DNA of 35,951 bases. It comes from JANLUX01 sp031366005. GTDB taxonomy: Bacteria; Bacteroidota; Bacteroidia; AKYH767-A; OLB10. The DNA lies in assembly GCA_031366005.1 (NCBI GenBank), contig JANLZB010000040.1, positions 1 to 35,951 of the forward strand. The letters are read 5' to 3'. The notes beneath the pieces were generated by a model. That model worked only from the letters and a program-made list of their open reading frames with translations. It did no database searches and was not told where the DNA came from. Position 1 is the stretch's first letter, and the number at the start of each line of letters is the position of its first letter. Both the position numbers and the translations under genes were made by a program. Shown one piece after another: positions 1-7,911 of this stretch.

Positions 1-504
1 CAAACAATGCGAATTGTTAATTATGTGGGCGATGATAAAGAACGTTTTGCTGAGCTAATGAATTTATTTTTGAATGATGTTTATCGTGTTGGTCAACGTG
101 CTGCATGGTCTGTTTCTTATTGTGGAAGAGCGCATCCCGAACTAATCACTCCATATATTAAAAAAATGTTGAAGAATCTGGATAACCCCGTTCATGATTC
201 AGTAAAAAGAAATACGGTTCGGGTTTTACAAAATTTTAAAATTCCGAAATCCTTACAGGGTTTAGCAGTTAAACAATGTTTTCGATTGGTTGAAGGGAAT
301 GAGCCGATTGCAATAAAAGTTTTTTCAATTACGTTGTTGTGTACTATCGCGAAAGAACATCCCGAATTAAAACATGAATTGAAAATGTTAATTGAAACAC
401 AAATTCCTTATGCAAGCACAGGATTTTTATCAAGAGCAACCAAAGTGTTAAAGTCATTGGAGGTAAATAAACGTAGAGACGCTAAGGCGCAAAGAAATTC
501 TTAA
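1..504 (+). CDS. HEAT-repeat-like protein, 5' end outside window
   Basis: The reading frame is already open at base 1; the first ATG is at 7, but the sequence after it (RIVNYVGDDKERFAEL) looks internal, so the true start is probably upstream. The visible 165 residues are alpha-helical and Leu/Ala-rich, with paired-helix segments such as QRAAWSVSYCGRAHPELI, which resemble HEAT/ARM-type solenoid repeats seen in small Bacteroidota proteins. I see no catalytic motif or signal peptide. The last roughly 12 residues (about NKRRDAKAQRNS) are encoded by the left arm of an inverted repeat (470-530), and the stop lies in its loop, so the C-terminus appears to have been remade by a repeat element. The function is unknown; a protein-interaction scaffold is the reasonable guess. 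Confidence 0.6.
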   Translation, partial: QTMRIVNYVGDDKERFAELMNLFLNDVYRVGQRAAWSVSYCGRAHPELITPYIKKMLKNLDNPVHDSVKRNTVRVLQNFKIPKSLQGLAVKQCFRLVEGNEPIAIKVFSITLLCTIAKEHPELKHELKMLIETQIPYASTGFLSRATKVLKSLEVNKRRDAKAQRNS

Positions 505-530
505 ACTCCGCGTCTTTGCGTCTCTGCGTT
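470..530. repeat. Imperfect inverted repeat (AACGCAGAGACGC family)
   Basis: Left arm 470-494 and right arm 506-530 are 25 nt each and pair at about 20 positions around an 11-nt loop. The arms match the purine-rich AACGnAGAGACGC / GCGTCTCTGCGTT hairpin that is dispersed in many Bacteroidota genomes (known from general experience, not searched here). It overlaps the 3' end of the preceding gene and supplies its stop codon. It could also work as a weak terminator, although the T-run after it (about 533-540) is not immediately adjacent. Confidence 0.65.
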
Positions 531-633
531 AAATTTTTTAGAAACTTAACAACTACTTTTACATCTCAAAAATTATTTCAAACTGAATCATTCATCTGAT
601 ATAAAACATTTAGGCGATGTTGCTTTAATTGCG

Positions 634-1152
634 TTGTACAAGCAATCGAATAATGCTGAAATTATCGGTGTTATGTTTAAGCGTTACACGCATCTTGTGT
701 ATGGAGTTTGCATGAAATATTTAAAAGATGAAGATGAAAGCAAGGATGCTGTGATGCAGATTTTTGAAAAATTACTTATTGATTTAAAGAAATACGAAAT
801 ACAAAACTTTAAAAGCTGGCTGCATACTGTTGCAAAAAATTATTGTTTAATGCAGTTACGGAAAACAAATCATGAAACTCCTTTAAATGATAAACTCATT
901 GTGGAAAACAATAATTTTCTGCATCGTGAAGAAGAGAATGAATTGGAAGAGCGTTTAACTTTGATGGAAGAAGCAATTGCACAATTAAACGGGCAGCAGA
1001 AAAAATGTGTTGAGTTATTTTATCTGAAAGAAAAATGTTATCAGGAAATAAGTGATCATACAGGATATACCATGAATGAAGTAAAAAGCTTTATTCAAAA
1101 CGGGAAAAGGAATTTGAAAATTTATATGGAGAAAAATGAGCGGACAGCATAA
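634..1152 (+). CDS. ECF-type RNA polymerase sigma factor
   Basis: This is a sigma-70 family protein of the extracytoplasmic-function size class. Region 2 is visible near the N-terminus (FKRYTHLVYGVCMKYLKDED, then DAVMQIFEKLL). Region 4 is at the C-terminus, with a helix-turn-helix (LNGQQKKCVELFYLKEKCYQ followed by EISDHTGYTMNEVKSFIQ). The coordinates given use a TTG at 634. The frame is open back to 550 and the upstream codons (NHSSDIKHLGDVALIALYKQ) look like the normal N-terminus of this family, so translation may start upstream, with a CTG at 583 as the best-placed candidate. It overlaps the anti-sigma gene by 17 nt, which indicates translational coupling. It probably directs RNA polymerase to an envelope or stress regulon. 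Confidence 0.85.
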   Translation: MYKQSNNAEIIGVMFKRYTHLVYGVCMKYLKDEDESKDAVMQIFEKLLIDLKKYEIQNFKSWLHTVAKNYCLMQLRKTNHETPLNDKLIVENNNFLHREEENELEERLTLMEEAIAQLNGQQKKCVELFYLKEKCYQEISDHTGYTMNEVKSFIQNGKRNLKIYMEKNERTA

Positions 1153-2155
1153 AATATTTTCCGCGATCGAACATTGTTTAACTGAAGATCAGTTGCTGCT
1201 TTACCTTCAAAATAAACTGAGTGCTTTTGAGCAGCATCATGTTGAAAAACATTTGCTCGATTGCGAACTATGTACAGATGCCCTGGAAGGATTGCGAATG
1301 ACAACTTCAAAAAATTTGAGTGAAACTTTTGCAGAGCTCAGTCAACAAATAGACAAACGGGTTAAACAAGAAGGAAAAAAAATAGTTCCGCTTTATCCAT
1401 GGTTGCGTATTGCGGCTGTTTTTGTATTGATCGCTGTTAGTGCTTCAACATTTATCTATCTGCAAAAAGAACAAAAGCAAGAGGAAAAAATAGTTGCTGA
1501 AAAAAAACCTGACTTCCCTCCTGCTGCACAAAATAATTTTGAATTAAAAGCTACAGAACCGGTTCCTGCTGAAAAACTAAAAGAGGTTGACTCCAAAAAT
1601 TTAATTGGAAATAAAACTCCACTTACTCTATCTCAAAAAAACAATGAATATAATCCTGCCTCAGGTGAAATAAAAACAAATGATGTTTCTGCTTCAACCG
1701 TAGCAGCAGTCACCGAAGAAAATTTAAATCGTGAAGCTGCTCCCGAAGTTGTAATTGAGCAACCCGCACCTATTGCAGTTCAGGAAAACAAACCTGAAAA
1801 TATGAGTGAGAATGCAGGGACAATTGTAAAATCAAATTCAGATCTTAAAAAATTAGAGGCTGCTTATGCAAAAAAAGAAAAAGTTGACAATCAGAAACAA
1901 TTATCGAATTCTGCATTCATTATTAACAATGCAAAGTTGCAGATTCAAAACAATCAATTTGACTCAGCCAACTTACTTTTAGACGAAGTGATTAATAATA
2001 ACGACACACAATTTATGGAAGAAGCTTTGTGGAACAAATCAATTGCTTTGGAAAAATTAAATCGCAGAGAAGATGCTAAAATTGTTTTACAAAAAATTGT
2101 TACAATCAATGGGAAATATAAAAAGCAAGCAAAGGAGAAGTTGAAAGTATGGTAA
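1136..2155 (+). CDS. Anti-sigma factor with zinc finger, TM segment and TPR-like C-terminus
   Basis: The N-terminal cytoplasmic part carries an H-x3-C-x2-C zinc-binding anti-sigma motif (H39, C43, C46). A single membrane-spanning helix follows at about residues 86-108 (PWLRIAAVFVLIAVSAS). A long low-complexity Glu/Lys/Pro/Asn-rich linker then leads to a helical C-terminal region (about 255-339) that looks like one or two TPR units (QFDSANLLLDEVI, EEALWNKSIALEKLNRREDA). This is the classical layout of a membrane-bound factor that holds the ECF sigma encoded just upstream; the genes overlap by 17 nt. The periplasmic TPR part would be the sensing or partner-binding portion. The assignment to the sigma factor comes from gene order and the zinc motif. 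Confidence 0.8.
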   Translation: MSGQHKIFSAIEHCLTEDQLLLYLQNKLSAFEQHHVEKHLLDCELCTDALEGLRMTTSKNLSETFAELSQQIDKRVKQEGKKIVPLYPWLRIAAVFVLIAVSASTFIYLQKEQKQEEKIVAEKKPDFPPAAQNNFELKATEPVPAEKLKEVDSKNLIGNKTPLTLSQKNNEYNPASGEIKTNDVSASTVAAVTEENLNREAAPEVVIEQPAPIAVQENKPENMSENAGTIVKSNSDLKKLEAAYAKKEKVDNQKQLSNSAFIINNAKLQIQNNQFDSANLLLDEVINNNDTQFMEEALWNKSIALEKLNRREDAKIVLQKIVTINGKYKKQAKEKLKVW

Positions 2156-2769
2156 AGCAGTTCAATTTTTTAACAATGGTATTTTTCTTTTTTGTTTTAC
2201 AATCATTAGCTCAGCACAGACCAATAGATAGCAAGGAAACAACTTCGTTGACAGAAGGAGTTTTCATGACTAAGGAACAATTTTTAAAACAACAACCTGC
2301 CTATTCTCCTGATGATCTTTATCACGCACAGGGAATTTCACATTTTACAATAAAAGCATGGAGCAACAAGGATAGTTTGTACATTATAAAAGATAAACGA
2401 AAACAAACAATACAACGCGATTCAGTCTGGGGATTTTTTGATGATGAGATTTTATTTATTCAGCGTAATGGATTTTTTCATAAAGTAACTTTGTTTGGAA
2501 GCATAAGTTTGTTTAATGAAATTTATCCTTTATTAAAAGCACCATTTACTCCCGTCACCACAGATGCTACCAAAGAAATAATTCCTGGTATGATTGATTT
2601 GCATACAGGAAAATTTTATCCTTACGATCCAAAAAGCGTGATGGAATTATTGCAAAGCGATGAAGTGTTACTTAATAATTATAAAGCCTTAAATAAAAAG
2701 CAACGAAAGAAAATGATGTATAGTTATGTTGAAAGATTCAATGACCGGCATCCCTGGACATTATTGTAA
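2149..2769 (+). CDS. Exported protein of unknown function, third gene of the sigma operon
   Basis: The product has 206 residues and a typical signal peptide (basic VKQ, hydrophobic FLTMVFFFFVLQSLAQ). The start ATG overlaps the end of the anti-sigma gene by 7 nt and is preceded by AAGGAG about 12 nt upstream, so it is co-translated with the sigma/anti-sigma pair. The mature part is mixed alpha/beta, with FTIKAWSNKDSLYIIKDKRK and a segment about a Bacteroidota-style duplicated strand pattern (SVWGFFDDEILFIQRNGFF); no known catalytic motif is visible. I do not recognise the family. Its position suggests an envelope protein linked to the sensing step or a target of this sigma system. Confidence 0.7.
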   Translation: MVKQFNFLTMVFFFFVLQSLAQHRPIDSKETTSLTEGVFMTKEQFLKQQPAYSPDDLYHAQGISHFTIKAWSNKDSLYIIKDKRKQTIQRDSVWGFFDDEILFIQRNGFFHKVTLFGSISLFNEIYPLLKAPFTPVTTDATKEIIPGMIDLHTGKFYPYDPKSVMELLQSDEVLLNNYKALNKKQRKKMMYSYVERFNDRHPWTLL

Positions 2770-2791
2770 AAACACAATTATTATAGTTTTT

Positions 2792-2910
2792 AATTCCATA
2801 AGAATGACATTAAGGTAATAACAATTATGTTAGATTGAATTCCGTAGGAATAAAATTATGGTAATAACAATTATGCTAGATTGCAATTCCGTAGGAATGA
2901 CATTTTATTG
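2792..2910. repeat. Tandem 46-47 bp repeats with AATTCCGTAGGAAT hairpin, upstream of transposase
   Basis: There are two full copies and a partial third of a unit that begins AATTCCnTAnGAAT. Units start at 2792, 2838 and 2885, so the periods are 46 and 47 bp. The first copy has ATA-A in place of GTA-G. Each unit contains a small palindrome (ATTCC-GTA-GGAAT) followed by a conserved stretch that includes GGTAATAACAATTATG. They lie directly upstream of the Y1 transposase gene. This arrangement fits REP-type hairpins associated with RAYT/IS200-like transposases, but the functional link is inferred. Confidence 0.7.
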
Positions 2911-2955
2911 AAACCTCAAATTATTACATATTAATCCTTCACTGTTTTTAAATCA

Positions 2956-3414
2956 ATGGCAAACACTTACTCACAAATCTCAATTCATTCTGTATTCGCT
3001 GTGCAGGGAAGAGAAAACATCATAACAAAGACCTGGCGTGATGAATTGCATAAATATATCGCTGGAATAATTAAAGCAGCAGGAGCCAAATCTCTTGCTG
3101 TTGGAGGATGGAAAGATCATGTTCACATTTTTTTTGGTTTGCAACCTGCACTTAGCATTGCAGATTTTATGAGAATTGTAAAAGGTAATAGTTCGAAATG
3201 GATTAATGAAAAAAACTTTGTAAAAGGAAAATTTAATTGGCAGCAAGGATATGGTGCATTTTCTTATGCAAAAAGTCAAAGAGATAGTGTGATAAATTAT
3301 ATTATGAAACAGGAAGAACATCATCAAACCAAAAATTTTCGTGAAGAATATTTAGTTATGTTAAAAAACTTTGATGTTGAATTTGAAGACAAATATTTAT
3401 TTGAGTTTTATTAA
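2956..3414 (+). CDS. IS200-like Y1 (HUH) transposase, REP-associated type
   Basis: The 152-residue protein has the size and layout of the Y1_Tnp family (IS200/IS605 TnpA and REP-associated tyrosine transposases). The metal-binding HUH motif is at H55-V-H57 (GWKDHVHIFFGL). The probable nucleophile is Y115 in SVINYIMKQEEHH, with a polar Gln-Glu-Glu-His-His tail. These enzymes cut and rejoin single-stranded DNA at hairpins. The ORF is full length with no frameshift. There is no accompanying tnpB. Short hairpin repeats of different families flank it on both sides (2792-2910 and 3425-3488), which favours a domesticated REP-mobilising (RAYT-like) enzyme over a complete IS. I did not define element ends. 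Confidence 0.88.
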   Translation: MANTYSQISIHSVFAVQGRENIITKTWRDELHKYIAGIIKAAGAKSLAVGGWKDHVHIFFGLQPALSIADFMRIVKGNSSKWINEKNFVKGKFNWQQGYGAFSYAKSQRDSVINYIMKQEEHHQTKNFREEYLVMLKNFDVEFEDKYLFEFY

Positions 3415-3424
3415 TAGAAATTTC

Positions 3425-3488
3425 GTCCCTTCGGGACTTAGATATTTGTTCATCTGATTATTACCAAAACATAGTCCCAATGGGACTA
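3425..3488. repeat. Two GTCCC-type hairpins downstream of the transposase
   Basis: The first palindrome is GTCCC-TTC-GGGAC (3425-3437) and the second is TAGTCCC-AAT-GGGACTA (3472-3488), 34 nt apart. They have the same stem core but different loops. They are the downstream counterpart of the AATTCC hairpins upstream of the Y1 transposase gene and could be its substrates, or simply terminators for it. The rest of 3489-3671 is AT-rich and shows nothing else that I can support. Confidence 0.6.
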
Positions 3489-3671
3489 ATGACACAGCAA
3501 ATTAAAAGATAAGTTATTGAATATTAAATCTTGTGACATTGTACCTAAATTTAAAGCAGATATGATTAAAATTTATATCTGCATTATAATCTCTCTTGGA
3601 ACAAATGACATATGAAATATTTGTTATATATAATATCGTTAATACGATGAATTGCTAAAAGATCCATCACA

Positions 3672-4688
3672 TTGAAAATCCTCATCATACAAACTGCTTT
3701 TATAGGTGATGTAATACTTGCAACATCATTAGTAGAAAAACTCGATCGCTTTTATCCTCAAGCTTCCATTGATTTTTTAATTAGGAAAGGGAACGAATCA
3801 TTGCTATACAATCATCCTAAAATAAATGAGGTGATTATCTGGAATAAAAAACAAAAAAAGCTAAGCAACCTATTCAAAATAATTATCAGCACACGAAAGA
3901 AGAAATACGATTACATAATTAATGCACACCGTTTTGCAAGTTCAGGCTTAATCGTTGCTCTGTCAGATGCAAAAACAACTATCGGTTTTGATAAAAATCC
4001 GCTTTCATTTCTATTTACAAAAAGAATTAAACATGATATAAAAGTTGATGGATCGAAGCATGAAGTAGAACGCAATTTGGAATTGATTGCATCACTCACT
4101 GATAACAGTTTTGAAATGCCAAAGCTTTATCCTTCTGACAGTGATGTTGAATTTGTTAATGAATTTAAACAAGTGCCTTATGTATGTATTGCTCCTGCTT
4201 CTGTGTGGTTTACAAAACAATTTCCTAAAGAACAATGGATTAAATTAATTACGCTGTTGCTGAATGGTTCATGGAAAAATATCCGAAATGATAAGAAAGA
4301 TTTAAAAATATATCTGGTGGGTGCTCCAGGGGATTTTGATCTCTGCGAAAGCATAAAGAAAAATTTTGATGAGCATGAAGTAAAAAACTTTGCAGGAAAA
4401 TTTTCATTGCTTCAAACAGCTGCATTGATGCGCGATGCTCAAATGAATTTTGTAAACGACTCTTCTCCACTACATCTTTGTTCAGCTATGAATGCAAATG
4501 TGACGGCAATCTTTTGCAGCACAGTTACAGGATTTGGTTTTGGTCCTTTATCAGATTATAAAACAATTATTGAAATTCAGGTACCGTTGTATTGTCGTCC
4601 CTGTGGATTACATGGATATAAAGCTTGTCCGCAAGGTCATTTCCGCTGCGCATTTGATATTCAACTTGAAGAGGAAAAATTCATTTAA
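3672..4688 (+). CDS. Glycosyltransferase family 9 (ADP-heptose:LPS heptosyltransferase-like)
   Basis: The 338-residue protein begins at a TTG with the diagnostic GT9 N-terminus (ILIIQTAFIGDVILATSLVE), including the GDV nucleotide-loop motif. The C-terminal Rossmann domain shows CIAPASVWFTKQFP (donor-site segment), the NDSSPLHLCSAMN motif that binds the ADP-sugar, and a cysteine-rich end (RPCGLHGYKACPQGHFRC) typical of Bacteroidota members. It would transfer heptose or a related sugar to the lipid A-core on the cytoplasmic face of the inner membrane. No other LPS genes are adjacent, so the exact acceptor is unknown. No ATG is available near the conserved N-terminus, so the TTG start is likely real. 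Confidence 0.87.
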   Translation: MKILIIQTAFIGDVILATSLVEKLDRFYPQASIDFLIRKGNESLLYNHPKINEVIIWNKKQKKLSNLFKIIISTRKKKYDYIINAHRFASSGLIVALSDAKTTIGFDKNPLSFLFTKRIKHDIKVDGSKHEVERNLELIASLTDNSFEMPKLYPSDSDVEFVNEFKQVPYVCIAPASVWFTKQFPKEQWIKLITLLLNGSWKNIRNDKKDLKIYLVGAPGDFDLCESIKKNFDEHEVKNFAGKFSLLQTAALMRDAQMNFVNDSSPLHLCSAMNANVTAIFCSTVTGFGFGPLSDYKTIIEIQVPLYCRPCGLHGYKACPQGHFRCAFDIQLEEEKFI

Positions 4689-4712
4689 TATTGTATCTTT
4701 AATTATTGATAA

Positions 4713-5102
4713 TTGACAAAAGAGGAACATATTAAATATTGGAAAGATACTTCCTCCAGAGACTGGCGTGCTGCACAAAATTTACTGAAATCAAAAGATT
4801 ATGTTCATTCATTATTTTGGACGCACCTTGTTTTAGAGAAATTATTAAAAGCATTATGGATAAAAACTCACAACTCAAATTTTCCTCCTAAAGTTCATAA
4901 TCTTATATTTCTAATTGAAAATATTCCGCTTGAAATTGAAATGACACAAAAGATTTTCTTTGAAAAAATGAATGCTTTTCAGTTGGAAGGAAGATACCCG
5001 GATTATCAAAACATGTTGTATAAAAATTGCAATAAAAATTTCACACAGGAAACACTTAAAGAAGCAAACAAAAATCGCCTATGGCTACTCAGAAAAATAT
5101 AA
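4713..5102 (+). CDS. HEPN-domain protein, partner of the downstream MNT nucleotidyltransferase
   Basis: The 129-residue, all-helical protein fits the HEPN family (PF05168 type): a first helix WRAAQNLLKSKDYVHSLFW, then HLVLEKLLKALWI, the conserved KVHNLIFLIE segment, and a RYPDYQNM helix before the final ANKNRLWLL helix. I do not find the RX4-6H ribonuclease signature of toxic HEPN proteins. Translation starts at TTG 4713, 24 nt after the glycosyltransferase stop, and the 3' end overlaps the MNT gene by 22 nt in another frame. HEPN/MNT pairs can be toxin-antitoxin modules in which MNT modifies HEPN. The missing motif makes the toxin role uncertain here. Confidence 0.75.
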   Translation: MTKEEHIKYWKDTSSRDWRAAQNLLKSKDYVHSLFWTHLVLEKLLKALWIKTHNSNFPPKVHNLIFLIENIPLEIEMTQKIFFEKMNAFQLEGRYPDYQNMLYKNCNKNFTQETLKEANKNRLWLLRKI

Positions 5103-5404
5103 TTGAATTAGTTAATCGCTTTGTAAAAGATATAAAAAATGAAGGTGTTCATCTTCGCAAAGCTTTTTTGTTTGGTTCTTATGCCCGTAATATGCAACAT
5201 CGTTATAGTGATATTGATGTTGCATTAGTTGCTGATGAATTTGATGGTTTCTTATTTAAAGATCTTGATCTTTTTATCAATGCAAAAACAAAAAAAACAT
5301 ATTCAAGAATCCAGGTACAAACTTATCATACTGATTATTTTAAAAAAGGTGATCCTTTTATCGAGCAAATTCTGAAAACAGGTATTGAAATAAAATTGCC
5401 CTAA
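5081..5404 (+). CDS. MNT-type minimal nucleotidyltransferase
   Basis: The 107-residue protein has the DNA polymerase beta superfamily signature G32-S33-x10-D44-I-D46 (LFGSYARNMQHRYSDIDVAL), which supplies two of the metal-binding aspartates. It has the size of stand-alone MNT proteins, which in characterised pairs transfer AMP to their HEPN partner and neutralise it. It overlaps the HEPN gene by 22 nt, so the two products are made together. The start is the ATG at 5081, and an alternative start would lose part of the first helix. No promoter is visible between the two genes. Confidence 0.85.
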   Translation: MATQKNIIELVNRFVKDIKNEGVHLRKAFLFGSYARNMQHRYSDIDVALVADEFDGFLFKDLDLFINAKTKKTYSRIQVQTYHTDYFKKGDPFIEQILKTGIEIKLP

Positions 5405-5471
5405 AATTTTTCAGATCATCTAAAATTTATACATCTTATATTCGCACCTCTGAATACTAAAAGCTAAACCA

Positions 5472-6863
5472 ATGCCCGTTAAATCAGCAAGTAAATCCGA
5501 AACAAATGTTTTCATGAATAATGCAGATGCTTCTGTTGAGGCTTTCATGAAAAAAATAATTGCCAAAAATCCCGGAGAAATAGAGTTTCATCAGGCTGTA
5601 TTTGAAGTGGCTGAATCGGTTATTCCATACATTGAATCACATCCGGAATATAAAAACACAAAAATACTTGAACGCATTGCAGAACCTGAACGTGTGATTA
5701 TGTTTCGTGTGCCGTGGCTGGATGATAAAGGCGAGTTTCAAATCAATCGTGGTTTCAGAATTCAAATGAACTCTGCTATTGGTCCATATAAAGGTGGTTT
5801 GCGTTTTCATCCTACGGTGTATCTCGGGATTTTAAAATTCTTAGCTTTTGAACAGGTATTTAAAAACAGCTTAACAACATTACCAATGGGTGGTGGCAAA
5901 GGTGGTTCTGATTTTGATCCGAAAGGAAAATCGGATAATGAAGTGATGAAATTTTGTCAAAGCTTTATGACTGAATTGCAAAAACATATTGGTGCTGATA
6001 TTGATGTTCCTGCAGGTGACATAGGTGTTGGTGGCAGAGAGGTGGGATTTTTATTTGGTCAATATAAACGTTTACGTGATGAGTTTGTTGGTGTTCTAAC
6101 CGGCAAAGGACTTCCTTTCGGAGGATCATTAATCCGTCCGGAAGCAACAGGATATGGATGTGTTTATTTCGCGGCTGAAATGCTGAAAACAAAAAATACA
6201 GACATTAAAGGAAAATCGGCTGTGATTTCAGGTAGCGGAAACGTAGCACAATATGCCGCAGAAAAGGTAATTCAGATGGGTGGTAAAGTCTTAACTTTAT
6301 CTGACTCTGAAGGTTATGTTTATGATAAGAATGGCATTGATGCGGAGAAACTAAAATTCGTAATGGAGTTAAAAAATGTTAAACGTGGTCGCATTAAAGA
6401 ATATGCAACAAAGTACAAATGTGATTTTGTGGCAGGCAATACTCCGTGGGCAGTTAAGTGTGACATTGCATTACCTTGTGCTACACAAAATGAATTGAAT
6501 GGAAAAGATGCTCAGGCATTGGTAAAGAATGGTTGCATTGCAGTTGCAGAAGGCGCTAATATGCCGAGTACACCGGAGGCAATTGAAGTTTTCTTAAAAA
6601 ATAAATTGTTGTTTGCACCTGGCAAAGCATCCAACGCAGGAGGCGTTGCAGTATCAGGTTTGGAAATGAGTCAGAACAGTCAACGATTAATGTGGAGCCG
6701 AGAAGAAGTTGATTCGCGTTTACATAATATTATGAAAAGCATTCACTCCACCTGCGTTAAATATGGAAAAGAAGAAAGTGGATTTGTTAACTATGTGAAA
6801 GGAGCAAACATTGGAGGTTTTGTGAAAGTTGCAGAAGCGATGATGGCACAGGGATTAGTTTGA
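5472..6863 (+). CDS. gdhA: NADP-type glutamate dehydrogenase
   Basis: The 463-residue, full-length product converts 2-oxoglutarate and ammonium to glutamate, and the reverse. Signatures in order: GPYKGGLRFHPTVYLGILKF (substrate loop), LPMGGGKGGSDFDPKGKS with the catalytic-site lysine, DIDVPAGDIGVGGREVGFLF, then the Rossmann segment AVISGSGNVAQYAAEKV with a GSGNVA dinucleotide loop, CATQNELNGKDA, and the C-terminal EGANMPSTPEA and APGKASNAGGVAVSGLEM. The length and the hexameric-type motifs match the bacterial GdhA (NADP-dependent, about 450 residues) and not the long GDH types. It is preceded by a short AT-rich gap with a possible TATATTCG -7 box at 5437. Confidence 0.95.
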   Translation: MPVKSASKSETNVFMNNADASVEAFMKKIIAKNPGEIEFHQAVFEVAESVIPYIESHPEYKNTKILERIAEPERVIMFRVPWLDDKGEFQINRGFRIQMNSAIGPYKGGLRFHPTVYLGILKFLAFEQVFKNSLTTLPMGGGKGGSDFDPKGKSDNEVMKFCQSFMTELQKHIGADIDVPAGDIGVGGREVGFLFGQYKRLRDEFVGVLTGKGLPFGGSLIRPEATGYGCVYFAAEMLKTKNTDIKGKSAVISGSGNVAQYAAEKVIQMGGKVLTLSDSEGYVYDKNGIDAEKLKFVMELKNVKRGRIKEYATKYKCDFVAGNTPWAVKCDIALPCATQNELNGKDAQALVKNGCIAVAEGANMPSTPEAIEVFLKNKLLFAPGKASNAGGVAVSGLEMSQNSQRLMWSREEVDSRLHNIMKSIHSTCVKYGKEESGFVNYVKGANIGGFVKVAEAMMAQGLV

Positions 6864-6932
6864 AATCGTTTACGAGTTACGGTTTTCGAGCGCCAGAACT
6901 GTAAACAGTAAACAATAAACAGTAAACAAAAA

Positions 6933-7853
6933 ATGATTAATCAGCAGGAAATACATCAGGTAAGCCATCTTGAATTTATTGCAAGGCAAGTTGTTGAAGG
7001 ATTTATAACGGGGCTACATAAAAGTCCTTTTCACGGATTCTCAGTGGAATTTGCGGAGCATCGTATATACAACACCGGTGAAAGCACTAAACATATTGAT
7101 TGGAAATTATTTGGTAGAACAGATAAGCTTTTTACGAAGCGTTATGAGGAAGAAACCAATTTACGTTGTCAGTTAGTAATTGATAATTCTTCTTCAATGC
7201 ATTATCCGGAAGCAGATCGAAAAAATCCATCTATCCAAAACAAAATAACTTTTTCAGCTTACTGTGCTGCTTCTATTATGCAATTACTAAAAATGCAAAG
7301 GGATGCTGTTGGATTAAGTATTTTTTCTGATAAAATTGATACCAACACACCAGCGCGCTCCAGCACAGTTCATCATAAATTGCTTTATCATAAAATGGAG
7401 GAGGCAATTGCATCATCTGCTATAAAAAAAAATACTGCTGCTGCGGAGGCTTTACACCAGGTGTCTGAAAGCATTCATAAGCGTTCATTGGTGGTAGTGT
7501 TTAGTGATATGTTTGATAACATGGCAAATGCGCAGGAATTATTCAACAGCCTGCAACATCTTCGATACAATAAGCATGAAGTAATTTTATTTCATGTAGT
7601 GGATAAAACGCTTGAACTTGATTTCAATTTTGATAACCGTCCATACCAGTTTATTGATTTGGAAACAGGCGAAGAAGTGAAAGTGCATAGCAATCAGGTT
7701 CGCGAGAGTTATCTTGAGGCGATGAATAATTTTAAAAAAGATCTTATGCTGAAGTGTGCACAATATCGCATTGATTTTATCGAGGCTGATGTGCGCAAAG
7801 GCTACAAGCAGGTACTGATGCCCTATTTAATAAAAAGAGAAAAAATGCTTTAA
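6933..7853 (+). CDS. DUF58 family protein (VWA-like)
   Basis: The 306-residue protein has the DUF58 hallmark segment (SPFHGFSVEFAEHRIYN followed by GESTKHIDWKLFGRTDKLFTK), then a von Willebrand A-like fold with a MIDAS-like start (LVIDNSSSMHY, D-x-S-x-S) and a later strand (VVVFSDMFDN). DUF58 proteins usually accompany MoxR ATPases and membrane VWA proteins in BatI-type operons. Here no moxR gene is in view and gdhA precedes it. There is no signal peptide or TM helix. The 69-nt gap before it contains AGTAAACA-type short direct repeats (about 6900-6930). Confidence 0.88.
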   Translation: MINQQEIHQVSHLEFIARQVVEGFITGLHKSPFHGFSVEFAEHRIYNTGESTKHIDWKLFGRTDKLFTKRYEEETNLRCQLVIDNSSSMHYPEADRKNPSIQNKITFSAYCAASIMQLLKMQRDAVGLSIFSDKIDTNTPARSSTVHHKLLYHKMEEAIASSAIKKNTAAAEALHQVSESIHKRSLVVVFSDMFDNMANAQELFNSLQHLRYNKHEVILFHVVDKTLELDFNFDNRPYQFIDLETGEEVKVHSNQVRESYLEAMNNFKKDLMLKCAQYRIDFIEADVRKGYKQVLMPYLIKREKML

Positions 7854-7857
7854 TGCA

Positions 7858-7887
7858 TTTGGCGCTTTTAAAAAACAATTACATTTG
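7858..7887 (+). promoter_or_regulatory. Promoter of tRNA-Asp
   Basis: TTTG at 7858-7861 (-33 element), an 18-nt spacer, then TACATTTG at 7880-7887 (-7 element) match the Bacteroidota housekeeping consensus TTTG / TAnnTTTG. Transcription would start near 7894, giving a short 5' leader before the tRNA. Confidence 0.7.
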
Positions 7888-7911
7888 CGCCCGTCTTCCG
7901 GCAAAAACATT

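Noticed and set aside
2792..3488. A complete IS200/IS605 insertion sequence
   Set aside because: There is no tnpB gene, and no clear left and right ends or target site; the hairpins on the two sides differ.
4534..4716. A 60-residue ORF overlapping the end of the GT9 gene
   Set aside because: It lies in another frame over the conserved cysteine-rich C-terminus of the glycosyltransferase, so it is a shadow.
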